Assembly: GCF_003003255.1 (NCBI RefSeq)
Contig: NZ_PVTD01000009.1
Span: 1 to 64,000, forward strand
Direction: 5' to 3'
DNA from: Aliiruegeria haliotis
GTDB taxonomy: Bacteria; Pseudomonadota; Alphaproteobacteria; Rhodobacterales; Rhodobacteraceae
Length of the DNA: 64,000 nt
Position numbers and translations under genes: made by a program
The notes under the pieces: generated by a model
What the model was told of the DNA's origin: nothing
Database searches by the model: none
The model's input: the letters and a program-made list of their open reading frames with translations, nothing else
Shown: piece by piece, positions 52,878 through 62,768 of the stretch
Layout: every line of letters begins with the position of its first letter
Position numbering within the stretch: position 1 is the stretch's first letter

Positions 52878-53969
52878 ATGAAACCGATCGATCCCACCCA
52901 TGTCTCGAAGGAGCGGCGGCGCGGCCGGGCGGCCATGTCGAACCGGCCCGGGCGGTTCGAACCCCATGCCCGGGAACGCGTGGACGATGGCTGGATGGGG
53001 GATCTGGAGGCGCTTGCGCCGATCCGGACCGAGACAAATGTGGAGCAGCCAAGCACGATCCTGTCCCGAAACAGCTCTCCCGATCTCGGGTTCGACCGTT
53101 CCGTCAACCCCTACAGGGGGTGCGAACATGGCTGCATCTACTGCTTTGCACGCCCCTCCCATGCCTATCTCGGGCTTTCGCCGGGACTCGACTTCGAAAC
53201 CCGGCTGACGGTGAAACCCGGCGCCCCGGACCTGCTCCGGGGGGAGATTTCGCGCAAGGCCTACAGGCCGAAGCCCATCGCCTTCGGCACCAACACCGAT
53301 CCCTACCAGCCCTTGGAACGCGAACACGGGATCACGCGCGGTTGCCTGCAAGTGCTGTCGGAGTTCCGGCATCCGGTCACGGTCACAACAAAGGGTACGC
53401 TGGTGGAGCGCGACGCCGACATCCTGGGAGAGATGGGGCAGGCGGGGTTGGCGCGGGTGTCGATCTCCATCACCACCCTGGATCGAGCGCTGTCCCGATC
53501 CATGGAACCCCGCGTTCCCGACCCCGCCCGCAGGCTCAGGGCGCTGGAAACCCTCGCGAAAGCCGGCTGTCCGGTGATGGTGTCCATCGCGCCGGTGGTG
53601 CCGGGGCTGACAGATCACGAGATCGAGAAGATCCTTGTCGCGGCCCGCGATGCGGGGGCGGACACGGCAACCATGATCCTGTTGCGCCTGCCGCTGGAGG
53701 TGGCGGACCTGTTCCGGGAATGGCTTGCGGAGGCGCGTCCGGAGCGCGCGGGGCGGGTCATGGCCCGCATCCGGGAGACACGCGGCGGCTCCGACTACGA
53801 TGCGGAATGGGGGCGGCGCATGACTGGGGAGGGCACCTATGCCGCGATGATCTGGCAACGGTACGGCGTGGCGCTGTCCCGTCTCGGAATGGCCGGAAAG
53901 CCGAAGCATCTTCGCTGCGATCTCTTTGAGGTGCCGCTTGGGACGGCGGACCAACCGAGCCTGTTCTGA
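52878..53969 (+). CDS. PA0069-family radical SAM protein
   Basis: A 363-residue radical SAM enzyme with the cluster motif C82-x3-C86-x2-C89 (CEHGCIYC). The AFGTNTDPYQPLE and TKGTLVERD blocks are typical of the PA0069/SplB-like family. SplB repairs spore photoproduct, but this family's role in non-sporing bacteria is unknown; DNA repair or modification has been suggested by similarity. It is divergent from the corrinoid gene. Confidence 0.86.
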   Translation: MKPIDPTHVSKERRRGRAAMSNRPGRFEPHARERVDDGWMGDLEALAPIRTETNVEQPSTILSRNSSPDLGFDRSVNPYRGCEHGCIYCFARPSHAYLGLSPGLDFETRLTVKPGAPDLLRGEISRKAYRPKPIAFGTNTDPYQPLEREHGITRGCLQVLSEFRHPVTVTTKGTLVERDADILGEMGQAGLARVSISITTLDRALSRSMEPRVPDPARRLRALETLAKAGCPVMVSIAPVVPGLTDHEIEKILVAARDAGADTATMILLRLPLEVADLFREWLAEARPERAGRVMARIRETRGGSDYDAEWGRRMTGEGTYAAMIWQRYGVALSRLGMAGKPKHLRCDLFEVPLGTADQPSLF

Positions 53970-53979
53970 AGCCGCGCCG

Positions 53980-54147
53980 TCAGAGCAACATCCTGTCGAG
54001 AACGATGGTTATGAACAGTCCCAGCAACCCTAGCGCGATGCCGTATCCCGCGCCGTACTGGGCCATGTCGAGCGCCTTCCCGCCCCGCTTCCGGGCGAGG
54101 AGCACCCCGCGGACGATGCCGGCAAGAGCGAACAGGATGACGATCAT
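53980..54147 (-). CDS. Small membrane protein (55 residues)
   Basis: Begins MIVILFALAGIVRGVLLARKRGGKA with a second hydrophobic helix (IALGLLGLFITIVLDRML). The start at 54147 is preferred over the in-frame GTG at 54174 because GAGG lies 7 bases upstream. Similar small proteins occur in Rhodobacteraceae without known role. It follows the DUF2927 gene by 27 bases. Confidence 0.6.
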   Translation of the reverse strand: MIVILFALAGIVRGVLLARKRGGKALDMAQYGAGYGIALGLLGLFITIVLDRMLL

Positions 54148-54174
54148 GGTGGGACCTCGCGTTTTGCCCGCCAC

Positions 54175-55551
54175 TTAGCGGTCGCCGGGGCCGGGGGCAA
54201 GGGCGGCAATCTCTCCGGCGCGGCCGCGGACGAGGTCCTCCGCCCCGAAGCCGTAGCGGGCCCATCCGAGCGCCTCTGTCCGTTCGGCACGCGCCTGCGA
54301 GAGCTGTCCCTGCATCTCCAGCGCCTCTGCCCGCATCAGCATCAGCGTCGAGAGCAGCGCGGCGTTTTCGGCGGCGCGCACTGCCGGGATACTGTCGTCG
54401 ACGAAATTGATCGTGGCCCCGGCCTGTCCGGCGCTGAGCGAGAAGGCCGCGAGTTGCATCGCGACATGGGCCGACTGGATCTGGGTGTCGGGCAGGGCGT
54501 TGTAGATATTGGCCGCCTCGAGGAAGGCACCGAGCGCCAGTTCCGGTTCGTGGTGCAGCGACAGCCGCCCCAGAGCATAGAGCGAGAACGCCATGCGCGT
54601 GTCGCGCCACCCTGCGGATCGGGCCAGTTCCACCGCTCGCGCGGCGGATTTGCGTCGCTGGACGTCCGAGCCACGCGGCCCGAGCGCATCCTCGATGGCC
54701 TCGACCCAGATCCGGGGCGTGGCCGGAGAGGCCTGCGGTCCCGAGCGCTGACCGCCGGGGTTGAGCCTGGCGAGGATACCCGGCAACGCCGCCGCGACCT
54801 GGCTTTTGCCCATTCCGTTGGTCAGCGCCGGGTCATAGGTCACGCGCAGCATGAGCATGTCGAAGCCGGTCAGCACGGTGTGGAAGTTGTCGTCGTTGAA
54901 AACCGAATCCGGCAGACGGTAAAGGTCATTGAGTGGCCCGAGCGCCTGCGCGATCTCTTCGTGGAGGCAATCGCGCGCCTCCTGCGGGCTGACATCGCCC
55001 GGCAGGAAGACGGAGGCCATCTCCCGGCGCTCCAACGTCGTCCAGTCGACCTTGTCGGTGCGGCGCTCCTTGCGGAATTCCTCCCACCCGCGCACACGTG
55101 GAACCACGAAACAGGCGGCCTGCGGCACCACCCGTTGCAGATCCTTGCGGGTGAGCACTTCCACCACGAGGTTGCCCTGCTGACCGGCGCCCGCAACGCT
55201 GATCGGCACCCCGGCTTCCCGCCGAAGTCGGCTCACCAAGCGCGACAGGTCGCGTTGCAGGGTCGCGCTGGCCGGGCCGCGCAACTCGACCACCACCGGC
55301 CCGTCGTATCGTGTCAGGCGCGGCACTTCCCGCCCGCTTTCAAGCTCGAAAGTCAACTGGAGGAAGTCGCCGGCCAGCTGCGTGTTCGTCCGCACCGAGG
55401 CGCGTGGCGTCGCCGGGTTGAAGCTGCGCATGGGCGGCAGCGGGTCGCTGTAGGTGGCCGTGGCGCGGCGATGGGCCATGTCGTCAGGGGCGGAGCCGCA
55501 GGCGGCGAGTGTCAGGGCCAGCGCGGCGGCGCCGAGGGTGCGCAAGCTCAT
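54175..55551 (-). CDS. DUF2927 lipoprotein
   Basis: A 458-residue lipoprotein with signal peptide and lipobox LAAC (C18). The middle has the DUF2927 block (EIAQALGPLNDLYRLPDSVF, FDMLMLRVTYDP). The C-terminal part is Ala-rich helical and TPR-like (about 300-450). It is found widely in Rhodobacterales with no known function; location is the periplasmic face of a membrane. The start overlaps the stop of the GNAT gene (ATGA). Confidence 0.78.
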   Translation of the reverse strand: MSLRTLGAAALALTLAACGSAPDDMAHRRATATYSDPLPPMRSFNPATPRASVRTNTQLAGDFLQLTFELESGREVPRLTRYDGPVVVELRGPASATLQRDLSRLVSRLRREAGVPISVAGAGQQGNLVVEVLTRKDLQRVVPQAACFVVPRVRGWEEFRKERRTDKVDWTTLERREMASVFLPGDVSPQEARDCLHEEIAQALGPLNDLYRLPDSVFNDDNFHTVLTGFDMLMLRVTYDPALTNGMGKSQVAAALPGILARLNPGGQRSGPQASPATPRIWVEAIEDALGPRGSDVQRRKSAARAVELARSAGWRDTRMAFSLYALGRLSLHHEPELALGAFLEAANIYNALPDTQIQSAHVAMQLAAFSLSAGQAGATINFVDDSIPAVRAAENAALLSTLMLMRAEALEMQGQLSQARAERTEALGWARYGFGAEDLVRGRAGEIAALAPGPGDR

Positions 55552-56009
55552 GCCCGCCTCCGGGAATACTTGATAAAGGGGGTCACGTCGGCGATCCGGT
55601 CATAGAGCTGCCGCGCCGTGTGATTGAATTCCTGTGTCAGCCAGTAGACATTCGGGCACCCTTCGGCGTCGGCGGCATCATACACTGCCTCTATCAGCGC
55701 CCGTCCGACCCCGGAGCCGCGCACCTCCGGATCGGCATAGAGGTCCTGCAGGTAGCAGACATTCTCCACCCGCCACATGTGCCGGTGAAAGAGAAAGTGC
55801 ACGAGACCCACCGGATTTCCATCAACTTCGGCAAGCAAGCCCTTGTAATCGTTCGGTCCACCATGAAGCAGGCGATCGAAGGACGTGCGGTAGACCTCCT
55901 CGCTGACACTGGATTCGTAGAACGCCAGGTACCCGGTCCACAACCGGCGCCATTCCGGCTCGTCCGCGGCGCACACCGGGCGGATTGTCAGGGAAGGGGC
56001 CTGGGTCAT
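55548..56009 (-). CDS. GNAT-family N-acetyltransferase
   Basis: A 153-residue acetyltransferase with LQDLYADPEVRGSGVGRALIEAVY (motif A, R-G-S-G-V-G) and the C-terminal VYWLTQEFNHTARQLYDRI. It resembles the acetyltransferases of diamines or amino acids. The ATG at 56009 is used instead of an in-frame TTG 4 codons upstream. It is translationally coupled to the DUF2927 gene. Confidence 0.85.
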   Translation of the reverse strand: MTQAPSLTIRPVCAADEPEWRRLWTGYLAFYESSVSEEVYRTSFDRLLHGGPNDYKGLLAEVDGNPVGLVHFLFHRHMWRVENVCYLQDLYADPEVRGSGVGRALIEAVYDAADAEGCPNVYWLTQEFNHTARQLYDRIADVTPFIKYSRRRA

Positions 56010-56198
56010 GACGGGATCCAACTCATCTTACAAGCGTCAAGCCTAGCGGTGCAGGGACTCCACGTGAATCCCCCCGGTCCGCTGACCCGCGCGAGCGGGT
56101 GAAACCGTTGCACTCCTGCCGCGTGCCGGTTCCGCTGCCGCCGCTTGACAACCCCCTTGCCCGGCGTCATCGCTGCGCGGCCGGGCAGGAGGGCGAGG

Positions 56199-57098
56199 AT
56201 GCAACGCAAGGATTCCATGGACACTTTCGGAGCAGTCTCCCTGATCGCCTTTTCCGGCTTTCTCGGTTTCAATCAGGTTGTCATCAAGGTCGTGAACGAA
56301 GGCTTGCAGCCGGTGTTCTGGGCCGGGCTGCGCTCGGCATTGGCGGTTTTCTGCCTGTGGGGGCTGCTGAGGCTGCGCGGCAGGCGGATCGATCTGCGCC
56401 GGGAGACAGCTCCGGCAGGCGTGCTGATCGGCCTCGCCTTCACGGCGGAGTTCATCTTTCTCTTCCTTGCGCTGGACCTCACCAGTGTCACCCGTTCCTC
56501 GGTCATCTTCTATTCCATGCCGGTCTGGCTAGCGATTGCGGCGCATTTCATGCTGCCGGGCCAACGTCTCACGCCGACCAAATGCGCCGGCTTGCTCGTG
56601 GCCTTTGCCGGGGTCGGCTGGGCGATCGTGAACCGCACCGGTCCGGCGGGCGAGGTCTCCCTCGCTGGTGACCTGTGTGCCCTGGCCGCGGCCATCAGCT
56701 GGGCGGCCATCACCTTGCTGGCCCGCGGCACCCGTCTCGCGGAGGTCGGCGCGGAGACGCAGCTCTTCTGGCAGGTTCTGGTATCGGCTCCCCTCCTTCT
56801 GCTCGTGGCGCCCTTCTTTGGCGACTTCCTGCGCGACCCGGAGCCTATCCACTGGTGGGGTCTCCTGTTTCAGGCGGCGATCGTGGTCTCTCTGGGCTTC
56901 ACGGCATGGCTGTGGCTGTTGTCGATCTACCCGCCCGCCTCGGTGGCCGCCTTCAGTTTCCTGACCCCGATATTCGGCGTCAGCCTTGGCTGGTTGCTGC
57001 TGGGCGAAAGCCTCGGTCTCGGGCTGCTTGGTGCCTTGGCAATGGTCACCCTCGGCCTGATCCTGATCAATCGGCCTCCAAGGCACCGGGCGGCCTGA
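56199..57098 (+). CDS. EamA/DMT-family transporter
   Basis: A 299-residue inner-membrane protein with about 10 helices in two EamA repeats (ending near 150 and 295; GWAIVNRTG and GLILINRPP close each half). It is likely to export amino acids or related metabolites. The start at 56199 follows AGGAGG; an inner Met six codons on is also possible. It is convergent with selO across about 65 bases. Confidence 0.85.
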   Translation: MQRKDSMDTFGAVSLIAFSGFLGFNQVVIKVVNEGLQPVFWAGLRSALAVFCLWGLLRLRGRRIDLRRETAPAGVLIGLAFTAEFIFLFLALDLTSVTRSSVIFYSMPVWLAIAAHFMLPGQRLTPTKCAGLLVAFAGVGWAIVNRTGPAGEVSLAGDLCALAAAISWAAITLLARGTRLAEVGAETQLFWQVLVSAPLLLLVAPFFGDFLRDPEPIHWWGLLFQAAIVVSLGFTAWLWLLSIYPPASVAAFSFLTPIFGVSLGWLLLGESLGLGLLGALAMVTLGLILINRPPRHRAA

Positions 57099-57163
57099 GA
57101 GATACACTGACCCGGTGAAACCCGTTCGGACAGGCGTTTCCGAGCGCAGGCGCCACCGTGGTC

Positions 57164-58621
57164 TCACGTGCCGCAGAAGGTCCGCTGAACACGTTCATCT
57201 TCTGTCGGCGGGCGCGTCAGCGCGTCATGGCACTCCGGCACATCCTCGAACGGGCGGGACAGCGCATCCACCAGCCGTGTCGCCGGGCCGAGGTCCCCGT
57301 TGACCGCTGCGGAGATTGCCTGTTCAACGCGGTGGTTGCGGGGGATCAGCGCCGGATTGGCGGCCTTGAGACGCGCGGCCAGCCCGTCCTGCGGCTCGCG
57401 TTCCAGCCGTGCGGCCCAGTCTGCTGCCCAGCCGTCGTAGGCATCCGGATCCAGGAAATGATCCCGGGCAGTGCCATCGGACAAGCCCCTGAAGGTGTTC
57501 GTGAAATCCGCTCCGCCTTCGGCCATCCGTTCCAGCAGGTTGGCGGCCAGCGCGGTGTCGCCGTCCTCGGCCGACACGAGCCCCAGCTTGGCCCGGAAAG
57601 TCGCGGTCCATCCCGCGCGCACGAGATCGCCGAACCCGTTCATGACGCTCTGCGCCGCCTCGATCGCCGCGTCCTGCTCCTCTCCGAACAGGGGGAGCAG
57701 CGCCGTGGCAAGCTGCGCGAGGTTCCATCCGAGGATCTCCGGCTGCCGGCCATAGGCGTAGCGCCCTCCATGATCGATGGAACTGTAGACGGTCGCAGGG
57801 TGGAAAGTGTCCATGAAGGCGCAGGGCCCGTAGTCGATGGTCTCGCCGGAGATCGAGGTATTGTCGGTGTTCATCACCCCGTGGATGAATCCCAGCCCCA
57901 ACCATTGGCAGACCAGCGACGCCTGACGTTCCAGCACCGCGGAGAGCAGATCGAGCGGCGACCCGGCCTCCGGGTAGTGGCGGGCAACGACGTGTTCGTA
58001 GAGCTTGCGCAACCCCTCGATATCGCGGCGCGCGGCAAAGAACTGGAAGGTACCGACGCGGATGTGGCTGCTGGCCACGCGGGTCAGCACGCCTCCGGGT
58101 TCCAGTCCCTGCCGCCGGACATGCTCGCCGGTGGCAACTGCCGCGAGCGAGCGCGTGGTGGGCACACCCAGTGCCTGCATCGCCTCGGCGACGATGAACT
58201 CCCGGATCACAGGGCCGAGCGGCGCCCGTCCATCGCTGCCGGGTCGGGAGAACGCGGTGAGCCCCGATCCCTTGAGCTGGATGTCCCGCCGCCGGCCGCC
58301 CGGATCGACGATTTCACCCAGCAGCAGGGCACGTCCGTCGCCGAGTACCGGGGAGAATCCCCCGAACTGGTGTCCGGCATAGGCGAGCGCCATGGGCTCG
58401 GCTCCGGCGGGCAGGGCGTTTCCGGCCAGCACCGCGACCCCGTCGGGCGATTGCAGCGCCGCCGGGTCCAGCCCCAGCTCCGCAGCAAGGCCGAGGTTCA
58501 GCAGCAGCAGCTCAGGCGCCTTGACCGGCACCGGGTTCTGACGGACGAAGAACTGCCCCTCCAGTCGGGCGAAGCTGTTGTCGAAGGGGATGTCGAGCAC
58601 TTCCCGGGGCAAGACGTCCAT
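57164..58621 (-). CDS. selO: Protein adenylyltransferase SelO
   Basis: A 485-residue pseudokinase-fold enzyme (UPF0061/YdiU) that moves AMP from ATP onto protein hydroxyls in stress control. Visible motifs: [20 protein letters not shown] (nucleotide Lys region), [10 protein letters not shown] and [10 protein letters not shown] (metal and catalytic Asp). The C-terminus ends RTFCGT, with Cys where some homologues carry selenocysteine. The ATG at 58621 gives the standard length. The preceding gene on the same strand ends 75 bases upstream. Confidence 0.94.
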   Translation of the reverse strand: MDVLPREVLDIPFDNSFARLEGQFFVRQNPVPVKAPELLLLNLGLAAELGLDPAALQSPDGVAVLAGNALPAGAEPMALAYAGHQFGGFSPVLGDGRALLLGEIVDPGGRRRDIQLKGSGLTAFSRPGSDGRAPLGPVIREFIVAEAMQALGVPTTRSLAAVATGEHVRRQGLEPGGVLTRVASSHIRVGTFQFFAARRDIEGLRKLYEHVVARHYPEAGSPLDLLSAVLERQASLVCQWLGLGFIHGVMNTDNTSISGETIDYGPCAFMDTFHPATVYSSIDHGGRYAYGRQPEILGWNLAQLATALLPLFGEEQDAAIEAAQSVMNGFGDLVRAGWTATFRAKLGLVSAEDGDTALAANLLERMAEGGADFTNTFRGLSDGTARDHFLDPDAYDGWAADWAARLEREPQDGLAARLKAANPALIPRNHRVEQAISAAVNGDLGPATRLVDALSRPFEDVPECHDALTRPPTEDERVQRTFCGT

Positions 58622-58695
58622 GAGCCCGATCTCCTGATCTGCTGTCGTTCTACCCTGATATGGCGGCGATTGGTGGCGCGACAACCGCTTCGTGC

Positions 58696-59166
58696 TCAGC
58701 GCCCCAGTTCGGCCGTCATCAGGCAATACCGGTCGCGCTTTGCAAATCCGAGGCGCGCATAGAGCGCCGAGACCGGGCTGTCCCGGTCGACCTCCATGTG
58801 CAGCGCCTTCACGCCCGCGTCCCGGAGCGCCGGGATCAGTGCGGAAAGCGCTTCGCTCCCCATGCCCTTGTTGCGCACGGCCGGGCGGATCCAGAACTCG
58901 TCGACAACCCCGTCGATGCCACCCAGTTCGATCGACCAGCCGAAGCTGATGGCAATGTAGCCGACCGGCGCGTTGCGCGGCCCGATAATGTAGATCACAC
59001 CGAGCGGGTTGCCCTCCAACAGCGGCGCAACGCCTGCAAGGCGCGTGTCGCTGTCCATCTCTATCCCGAACTCCGTCTGGAAACTCTCGACCATGGTCAG
59101 GAGTTTGGGCAGGTCGTCCGGCTTGGCCAGGTGCAGCTTGGTCTTCATCGGCATCGATCCGGACAT
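58696..59166 (-). CDS. GNAT-family N-acetyltransferase
   Basis: A 156-residue acetyltransferase ([22 protein letters not shown] is the acetyl-CoA loop; [15 protein letters not shown] the end). The ATG at 59166 shares its A with the TGA of the nucleoside hydrolase gene (TGATG), so they are co-translated. It may acetylate a metabolite linked to that enzyme; no evidence identifies the substrate. Confidence 0.83.
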   Translation of the reverse strand: MSGSMPMKTKLHLAKPDDLPKLLTMVESFQTEFGIEMDSDTRLAGVAPLLEGNPLGVIYIIGPRNAPVGYIAISFGWSIELGGIDGVVDEFWIRPAVRNKGMGSEALSALIPALRDAGVKALHMEVDRDSPVSALYARLGFAKRDRYCLMTAELGR

Positions 59167-60107
59167 CAGAGCCTCCCCAGACGGTCGCTCAGAAGATCGA
59201 AGAACCCGCTGGCATCCAGATCGCCGATGAACAGGGCGTTGGGTGCACGGTCGGTGACACCCCACCAGTCGGCCACGGTCATGCCGCGCGTCAGGTCGCT
59301 CTGGGTCTCGATTTCCACGTTTATGCGGCGACCGGTGAACAGCTCCGGCTTCAGCAGCCAGGCGATGACACAGGGATCATGCAGCGGCCCGCCCGCGCCG
59401 CCGTATTTCTCGATGTCGAAGCGCTCGTAGAAATCCAGCCAGCTGCAAACCACATCGCCAACATGCGTCCCCAGCGCCTTCATCCCTTCCAGCCAGGGCG
59501 CCGTGATCAGCGCCTTGTGGGTGACATCCAGCGGCATGATCGTAATATCAATGCCGGATTTCATCACAATGTCAGCAGCTTCCGGATCGACGTAGATGTT
59601 GAACTCTGCCGCGGGCGTAACGTTTCCAACCTCGAAATACGCCCCGCCCATCAGCACGATCCCGGCGATACGCTCGGCGATGTCCGGGGCAGACATGAGC
59701 GCGGTTGCGATGTTGGTCAACGGCCCCAGCGGGCACAGCGTCACCGTGCCGGGCGGTTCGCGGCGGACGTGGTGGATGATCGCCTCGGCCGCCGACAGGC
59801 TGGCCACGGGCATTGTCGGCTCCGGCAGGTCGTAGCCATCGAGGCCGGATTTCCCATGCACGTATTCGGCGGTGACCAGCGTGCGGCGCAGCGGGGCCTC
59901 GGCGCCGTCGTGCACCGGCACGTCGGTGCGGCCGGCCAGTTCACAGATCACCCGCGCATTGCGCGACGTTCTGTGCAGCGGCACGTTCCCGGCCACGGCG
60001 GTGATTGCCAGAACTTCCAGATCCTGCGGGCTTGCAAGCGCCAGCAGAATGGCCACGGCGTCGTCCTGCCCGGGGTCAGTGTCAATGATGATCTTGCGCG
60101 GGGCCAT
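59166..60107 (-). CDS. Inosine/uridine-preferring nucleoside hydrolase
   Basis: A 313-residue ribohydrolase cleaving the N-glycosidic bond of nucleosides. The calcium site is [12 protein letters not shown] (D9, D11, D15, D16), with a later Asp in [14 protein letters not shown] and His in the same stretch. Members vary in base preference; IunH/RihA-like pyrimidine or purine salvage is likely. The start at 60107 follows GGAGAGA. It lies 89 bases after a radical SAM gene and is coupled to a GNAT gene. Confidence 0.9.
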   Translation of the reverse strand: MAPRKIIIDTDPGQDDAVAILLALASPQDLEVLAITAVAGNVPLHRTSRNARVICELAGRTDVPVHDGAEAPLRRTLVTAEYVHGKSGLDGYDLPEPTMPVASLSAAEAIIHHVRREPPGTVTLCPLGPLTNIATALMSAPDIAERIAGIVLMGGAYFEVGNVTPAAEFNIYVDPEAADIVMKSGIDITIMPLDVTHKALITAPWLEGMKALGTHVGDVVCSWLDFYERFDIEKYGGAGGPLHDPCVIAWLLKPELFTGRRINVEIETQSDLTRGMTVADWWGVTDRAPNALFIGDLDASGFFDLLSDRLGRL

Positions 60108-60196
60108 GGGTCTCTCCGAAAGGGTCGGGGCGACCTTGACCGCAGGGGCGGTCGATGTCCAGCAGCCGAGGCGCGGAGGCGCCGCCCTGTCCGGAA

Positions 60197-61144
60197 TTAC
60201 GCCGAGCAGCTGGCTCCGCCAAGGACACAGAACTTCGCGCAATGGGGATGGTTGAGAGCCACGTCGCGTTCGGCATCGGCCAGGGTCTTGCCGAGATCGA
60301 AGGCCGAATCGTATGGCAGCAGGGTACAGGCCGCGACGCTGGGAGTGGCGGCACCTTTGTGTTTCACCACCATCCTGGAGGTGGCGCACATCACTGAACG
60401 GGGCGACTTCCCGAGGATATCCCAGCAGGCCGTGGTGATTTCCGGAACCTCCGAGGTGTCGTCCATTTCCGGGAAGATCACTGTCATTCCAGGGTCTTGT
60501 GCGTCGATGTCAAAGTCGTTCTCGGCGTAGAGACGGGCGTAGCCGGCGCGCGCGTCCTCCTCGCTCTCGCCCCAGACGCTCCGGCCCGCCACCGCCATGC
60601 GGATGCCGACATCCCGCAGCCATCGCATACCCCGGAGCGTGTGTGCGAAGCTGCCGCGGCCCCGTTCAACGTCGTGGAGCCGTTCCGACCAGTGATCGAC
60701 CGAGATCCGCAAGGTGAGTTTTGCCCCGTACTCGGCTTGCAACGCGCGCAGGCCGTCGCGTACACGCGGACGCATCATGGGCAGCATAGCATTGGTCAGG
60801 ATCAGAACGTCGTAGCCTCGGGCAAGGCTGCGGCGGGCCATTTCGACCATCTCGGTGTTCATGAACGGCTCGCCGCCGGTGAAGCCGATCTCGCGCACCT
60901 GCCAGCGCCGTGCCTCCAACTGGTCAAGGTATGCGCTGACCTCGTCCGCGGTCAGGTAAACAAGGGCATCGTTGGTCGGGGAGGACTCGATGTAGCAGTT
61001 CCGGCATTCGATATTGCACAGCGTGCCGGTGTTGAACCACAAGGTCTGTGGATCCGTCAGCGCGACACGGGCGCGGGGAGAGCCATCGGCTGTCAACTCC
61101 GGGTCTATGAACTTGCCGGAGTTGGCTTCACCCATGTCCTTCAT
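60197..61144 (-). CDS. Radical SAM protein with C-terminal Cys-rich region
   Basis: A 315-residue radical SAM enzyme. The cluster motif is C43-x3-C47-x2-C50 (CNIECRNC) and the SAM-binding GGEP is in GFTGGEPFMN. Downstream Cys residues (VMCATS, VAACTL, HPHCAKFCVLGGASCSA) resemble an auxiliary SPASM/twitch cluster, which is typical of peptide or cofactor maturases. No precursor peptide gene was recognised nearby. It leads a likely operon with the nucleoside hydrolase and GNAT genes, and zwf is divergent. Met1 or Met4 may be the start. Confidence 0.82.
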   Translation of the reverse strand: MKDMGEANSGKFIDPELTADGSPRARVALTDPQTLWFNTGTLCNIECRNCYIESSPTNDALVYLTADEVSAYLDQLEARRWQVREIGFTGGEPFMNTEMVEMARRSLARGYDVLILTNAMLPMMRPRVRDGLRALQAEYGAKLTLRISVDHWSERLHDVERGRGSFAHTLRGMRWLRDVGIRMAVAGRSVWGESEEDARAGYARLYAENDFDIDAQDPGMTVIFPEMDDTSEVPEITTACWDILGKSPRSVMCATSRMVVKHKGAATPSVAACTLLPYDSAFDLGKTLADAERDVALNHPHCAKFCVLGGASCSA

Positions 61145-61313
61145 GAAAAATGCCCCATGTCTTCATCGCTTTCGGTTCCGGAAACAGCTAGTCCCTGATA
61201 TCACCGGAGGAAAGAGTGCAGCCGACGTCTGACAGTGTTGTGAAGGCTTGGAGTGTCGCGCTGTTTGCGCTAACAGTGGCCTCGCGCGGCTGAGCGCGGC
61301 GGAGAGCAGGAGC

Positions 61314-62768
61314 ATGGACATGGTCGCACGCATCATTCCGGTAGAGCCATTCGATCTGGTGATTTTCGGCGGAACCGGGGATCTCGCCCGGCGAAAGATC
61401 CTCCCGGGGCTGTATCGGCGGCTTGCCGATGGGCAGATGCCGCCGGAGGCGCGGGTCATTGGCGCGGCGCGCAGTGACATGGACGACGCGGCATTCCGGG
61501 CTTTGGTGGGGGAGGCGCTGGAAGAGTTCCTGCCCGACAACGCAAAAGACCCCGAGCGGATCGCGGAGTTCCTCGAATTGCTGTCCTACGTGCGCGTGGA
61601 TGCTACCGGCGAAGATGGATGGGCCGCGTTGAAGGAGCATATCCGGGAGGGCACGGTTCATGCCTTCTACTTTTCCGTCGGGCCATCGCTTTTTGGCCCT
61701 ATCGCGGAGCGGCTGAAGTCGCAGGGGATCGCCGACGACAAGAGCCGGATCGTGGTCGAAAAACCCTTTGGCAAGGATCTTCAGACGGCACGTGCGCTCA
61801 ATGAAAGCCTCGCGTGCCATTTCGACGAGACTCAGATCTACCGGATCGATCACTATCTCGGAAAGGAAACCGTCCAGAACCTGATGGCGGTCCGCTTCGG
61901 CAACATGCTTTTCGAGCCGCTGTGGAACAGTCGGTACGTCGACCATATCCAGATCACCGTGGCCGAAACTGTCGGTGTCGGCGGGCGTGGCGAGTATTAC
62001 GACCGGTCTGGCGCGATGCGGGACATGGTTCAGAATCACCTGCTGCAGCTTCTCTGCCTGATCGCGATGGAGCCGCCGGGACGGTTCGAGGACGAGTCGG
62101 TGCGGGACGAGAAGTTGAAGGTGATCCGGGCGCTGAAGCCAGTGGCGCCGGAGGACATCGTGCGCGGCCAGTATGCCGATGGCGATGAGCCGGGCTACAA
62201 GTCGGCCGTGAACAATCCGTCGAGCAAGACCGAGAGTTTCATCGCACTTCGGCTGGGCATTGCCAACTGGCGCTGGTCCGGCACGCCGTTCTATCTGCGG
62301 ACCGGCAAGCGGCTGAAGGCACGGGCCTCGGAGATCGCCGTGGTGTTCAAGGACGCGCCTCATTCCATCTTCGACGGACCTCCGGGGCAATCCAATGTGC
62401 TGTCGATCCGGCTCCAGCCGAACGAGGGCATGGAGATGGTGGTAACCATCAAGGAGCCGGGGCCGGGCGGCATGCGGCTGATCCAGGTGCCGCTCGACAT
62501 GTCCTTTGCGGACGCGCTCGGCGAGCAGGCGGAGGACATCCCCGACGCCTACGAACGCCTGATCATGGATGTGATCCGCGGAAACCAGACCTTGTTCATG
62601 CGTGGTGACGAGGTGGAGGCGGCCTGGGCCTGGACCGATCCCGTGATCGAGGGCTGGGAGGATCGCGGAGCGACGCCTTCCCCCTACGAGCAGGGGAGCA
62701 CCGGACCGGAGGAAGCCCTGATGCTTCTGCATCAGGACGGGCGCAGATGGAGGGAAATCAAGGCATGA
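61314..62768 (+). CDS. zwf: Glucose-6-phosphate 1-dehydrogenase
   Basis: Oxidises glucose 6-phosphate to 6-phosphogluconolactone, feeding the Entner-Doudoroff and pentose phosphate pathways. A 484-residue G6PD with coenzyme loop FGGTGDLARRK (19-29) and active-site RIDHYLGKE (H180). ATG at 61314 and 61320 are both possible; GGAGAG and AGGAG lie upstream. It overlaps pgl (ATGA). First of the zwf-pgl-pgi unit. Confidence 0.96.
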   Translation: MDMVARIIPVEPFDLVIFGGTGDLARRKILPGLYRRLADGQMPPEARVIGAARSDMDDAAFRALVGEALEEFLPDNAKDPERIAEFLELLSYVRVDATGEDGWAALKEHIREGTVHAFYFSVGPSLFGPIAERLKSQGIADDKSRIVVEKPFGKDLQTARALNESLACHFDETQIYRIDHYLGKETVQNLMAVRFGNMLFEPLWNSRYVDHIQITVAETVGVGGRGEYYDRSGAMRDMVQNHLLQLLCLIAMEPPGRFEDESVRDEKLKVIRALKPVAPEDIVRGQYADGDEPGYKSAVNNPSSKTESFIALRLGIANWRWSGTPFYLRTGKRLKARASEIAVVFKDAPHSIFDGPPGQSNVLSIRLQPNEGMEMVVTIKEPGPGGMRLIQVPLDMSFADALGEQAEDIPDAYERLIMDVIRGNQTLFMRGDEVEAAWAWTDPVIEGWEDRGATPSPYEQGSTGPEEALMLLHQDGRRWREIKA

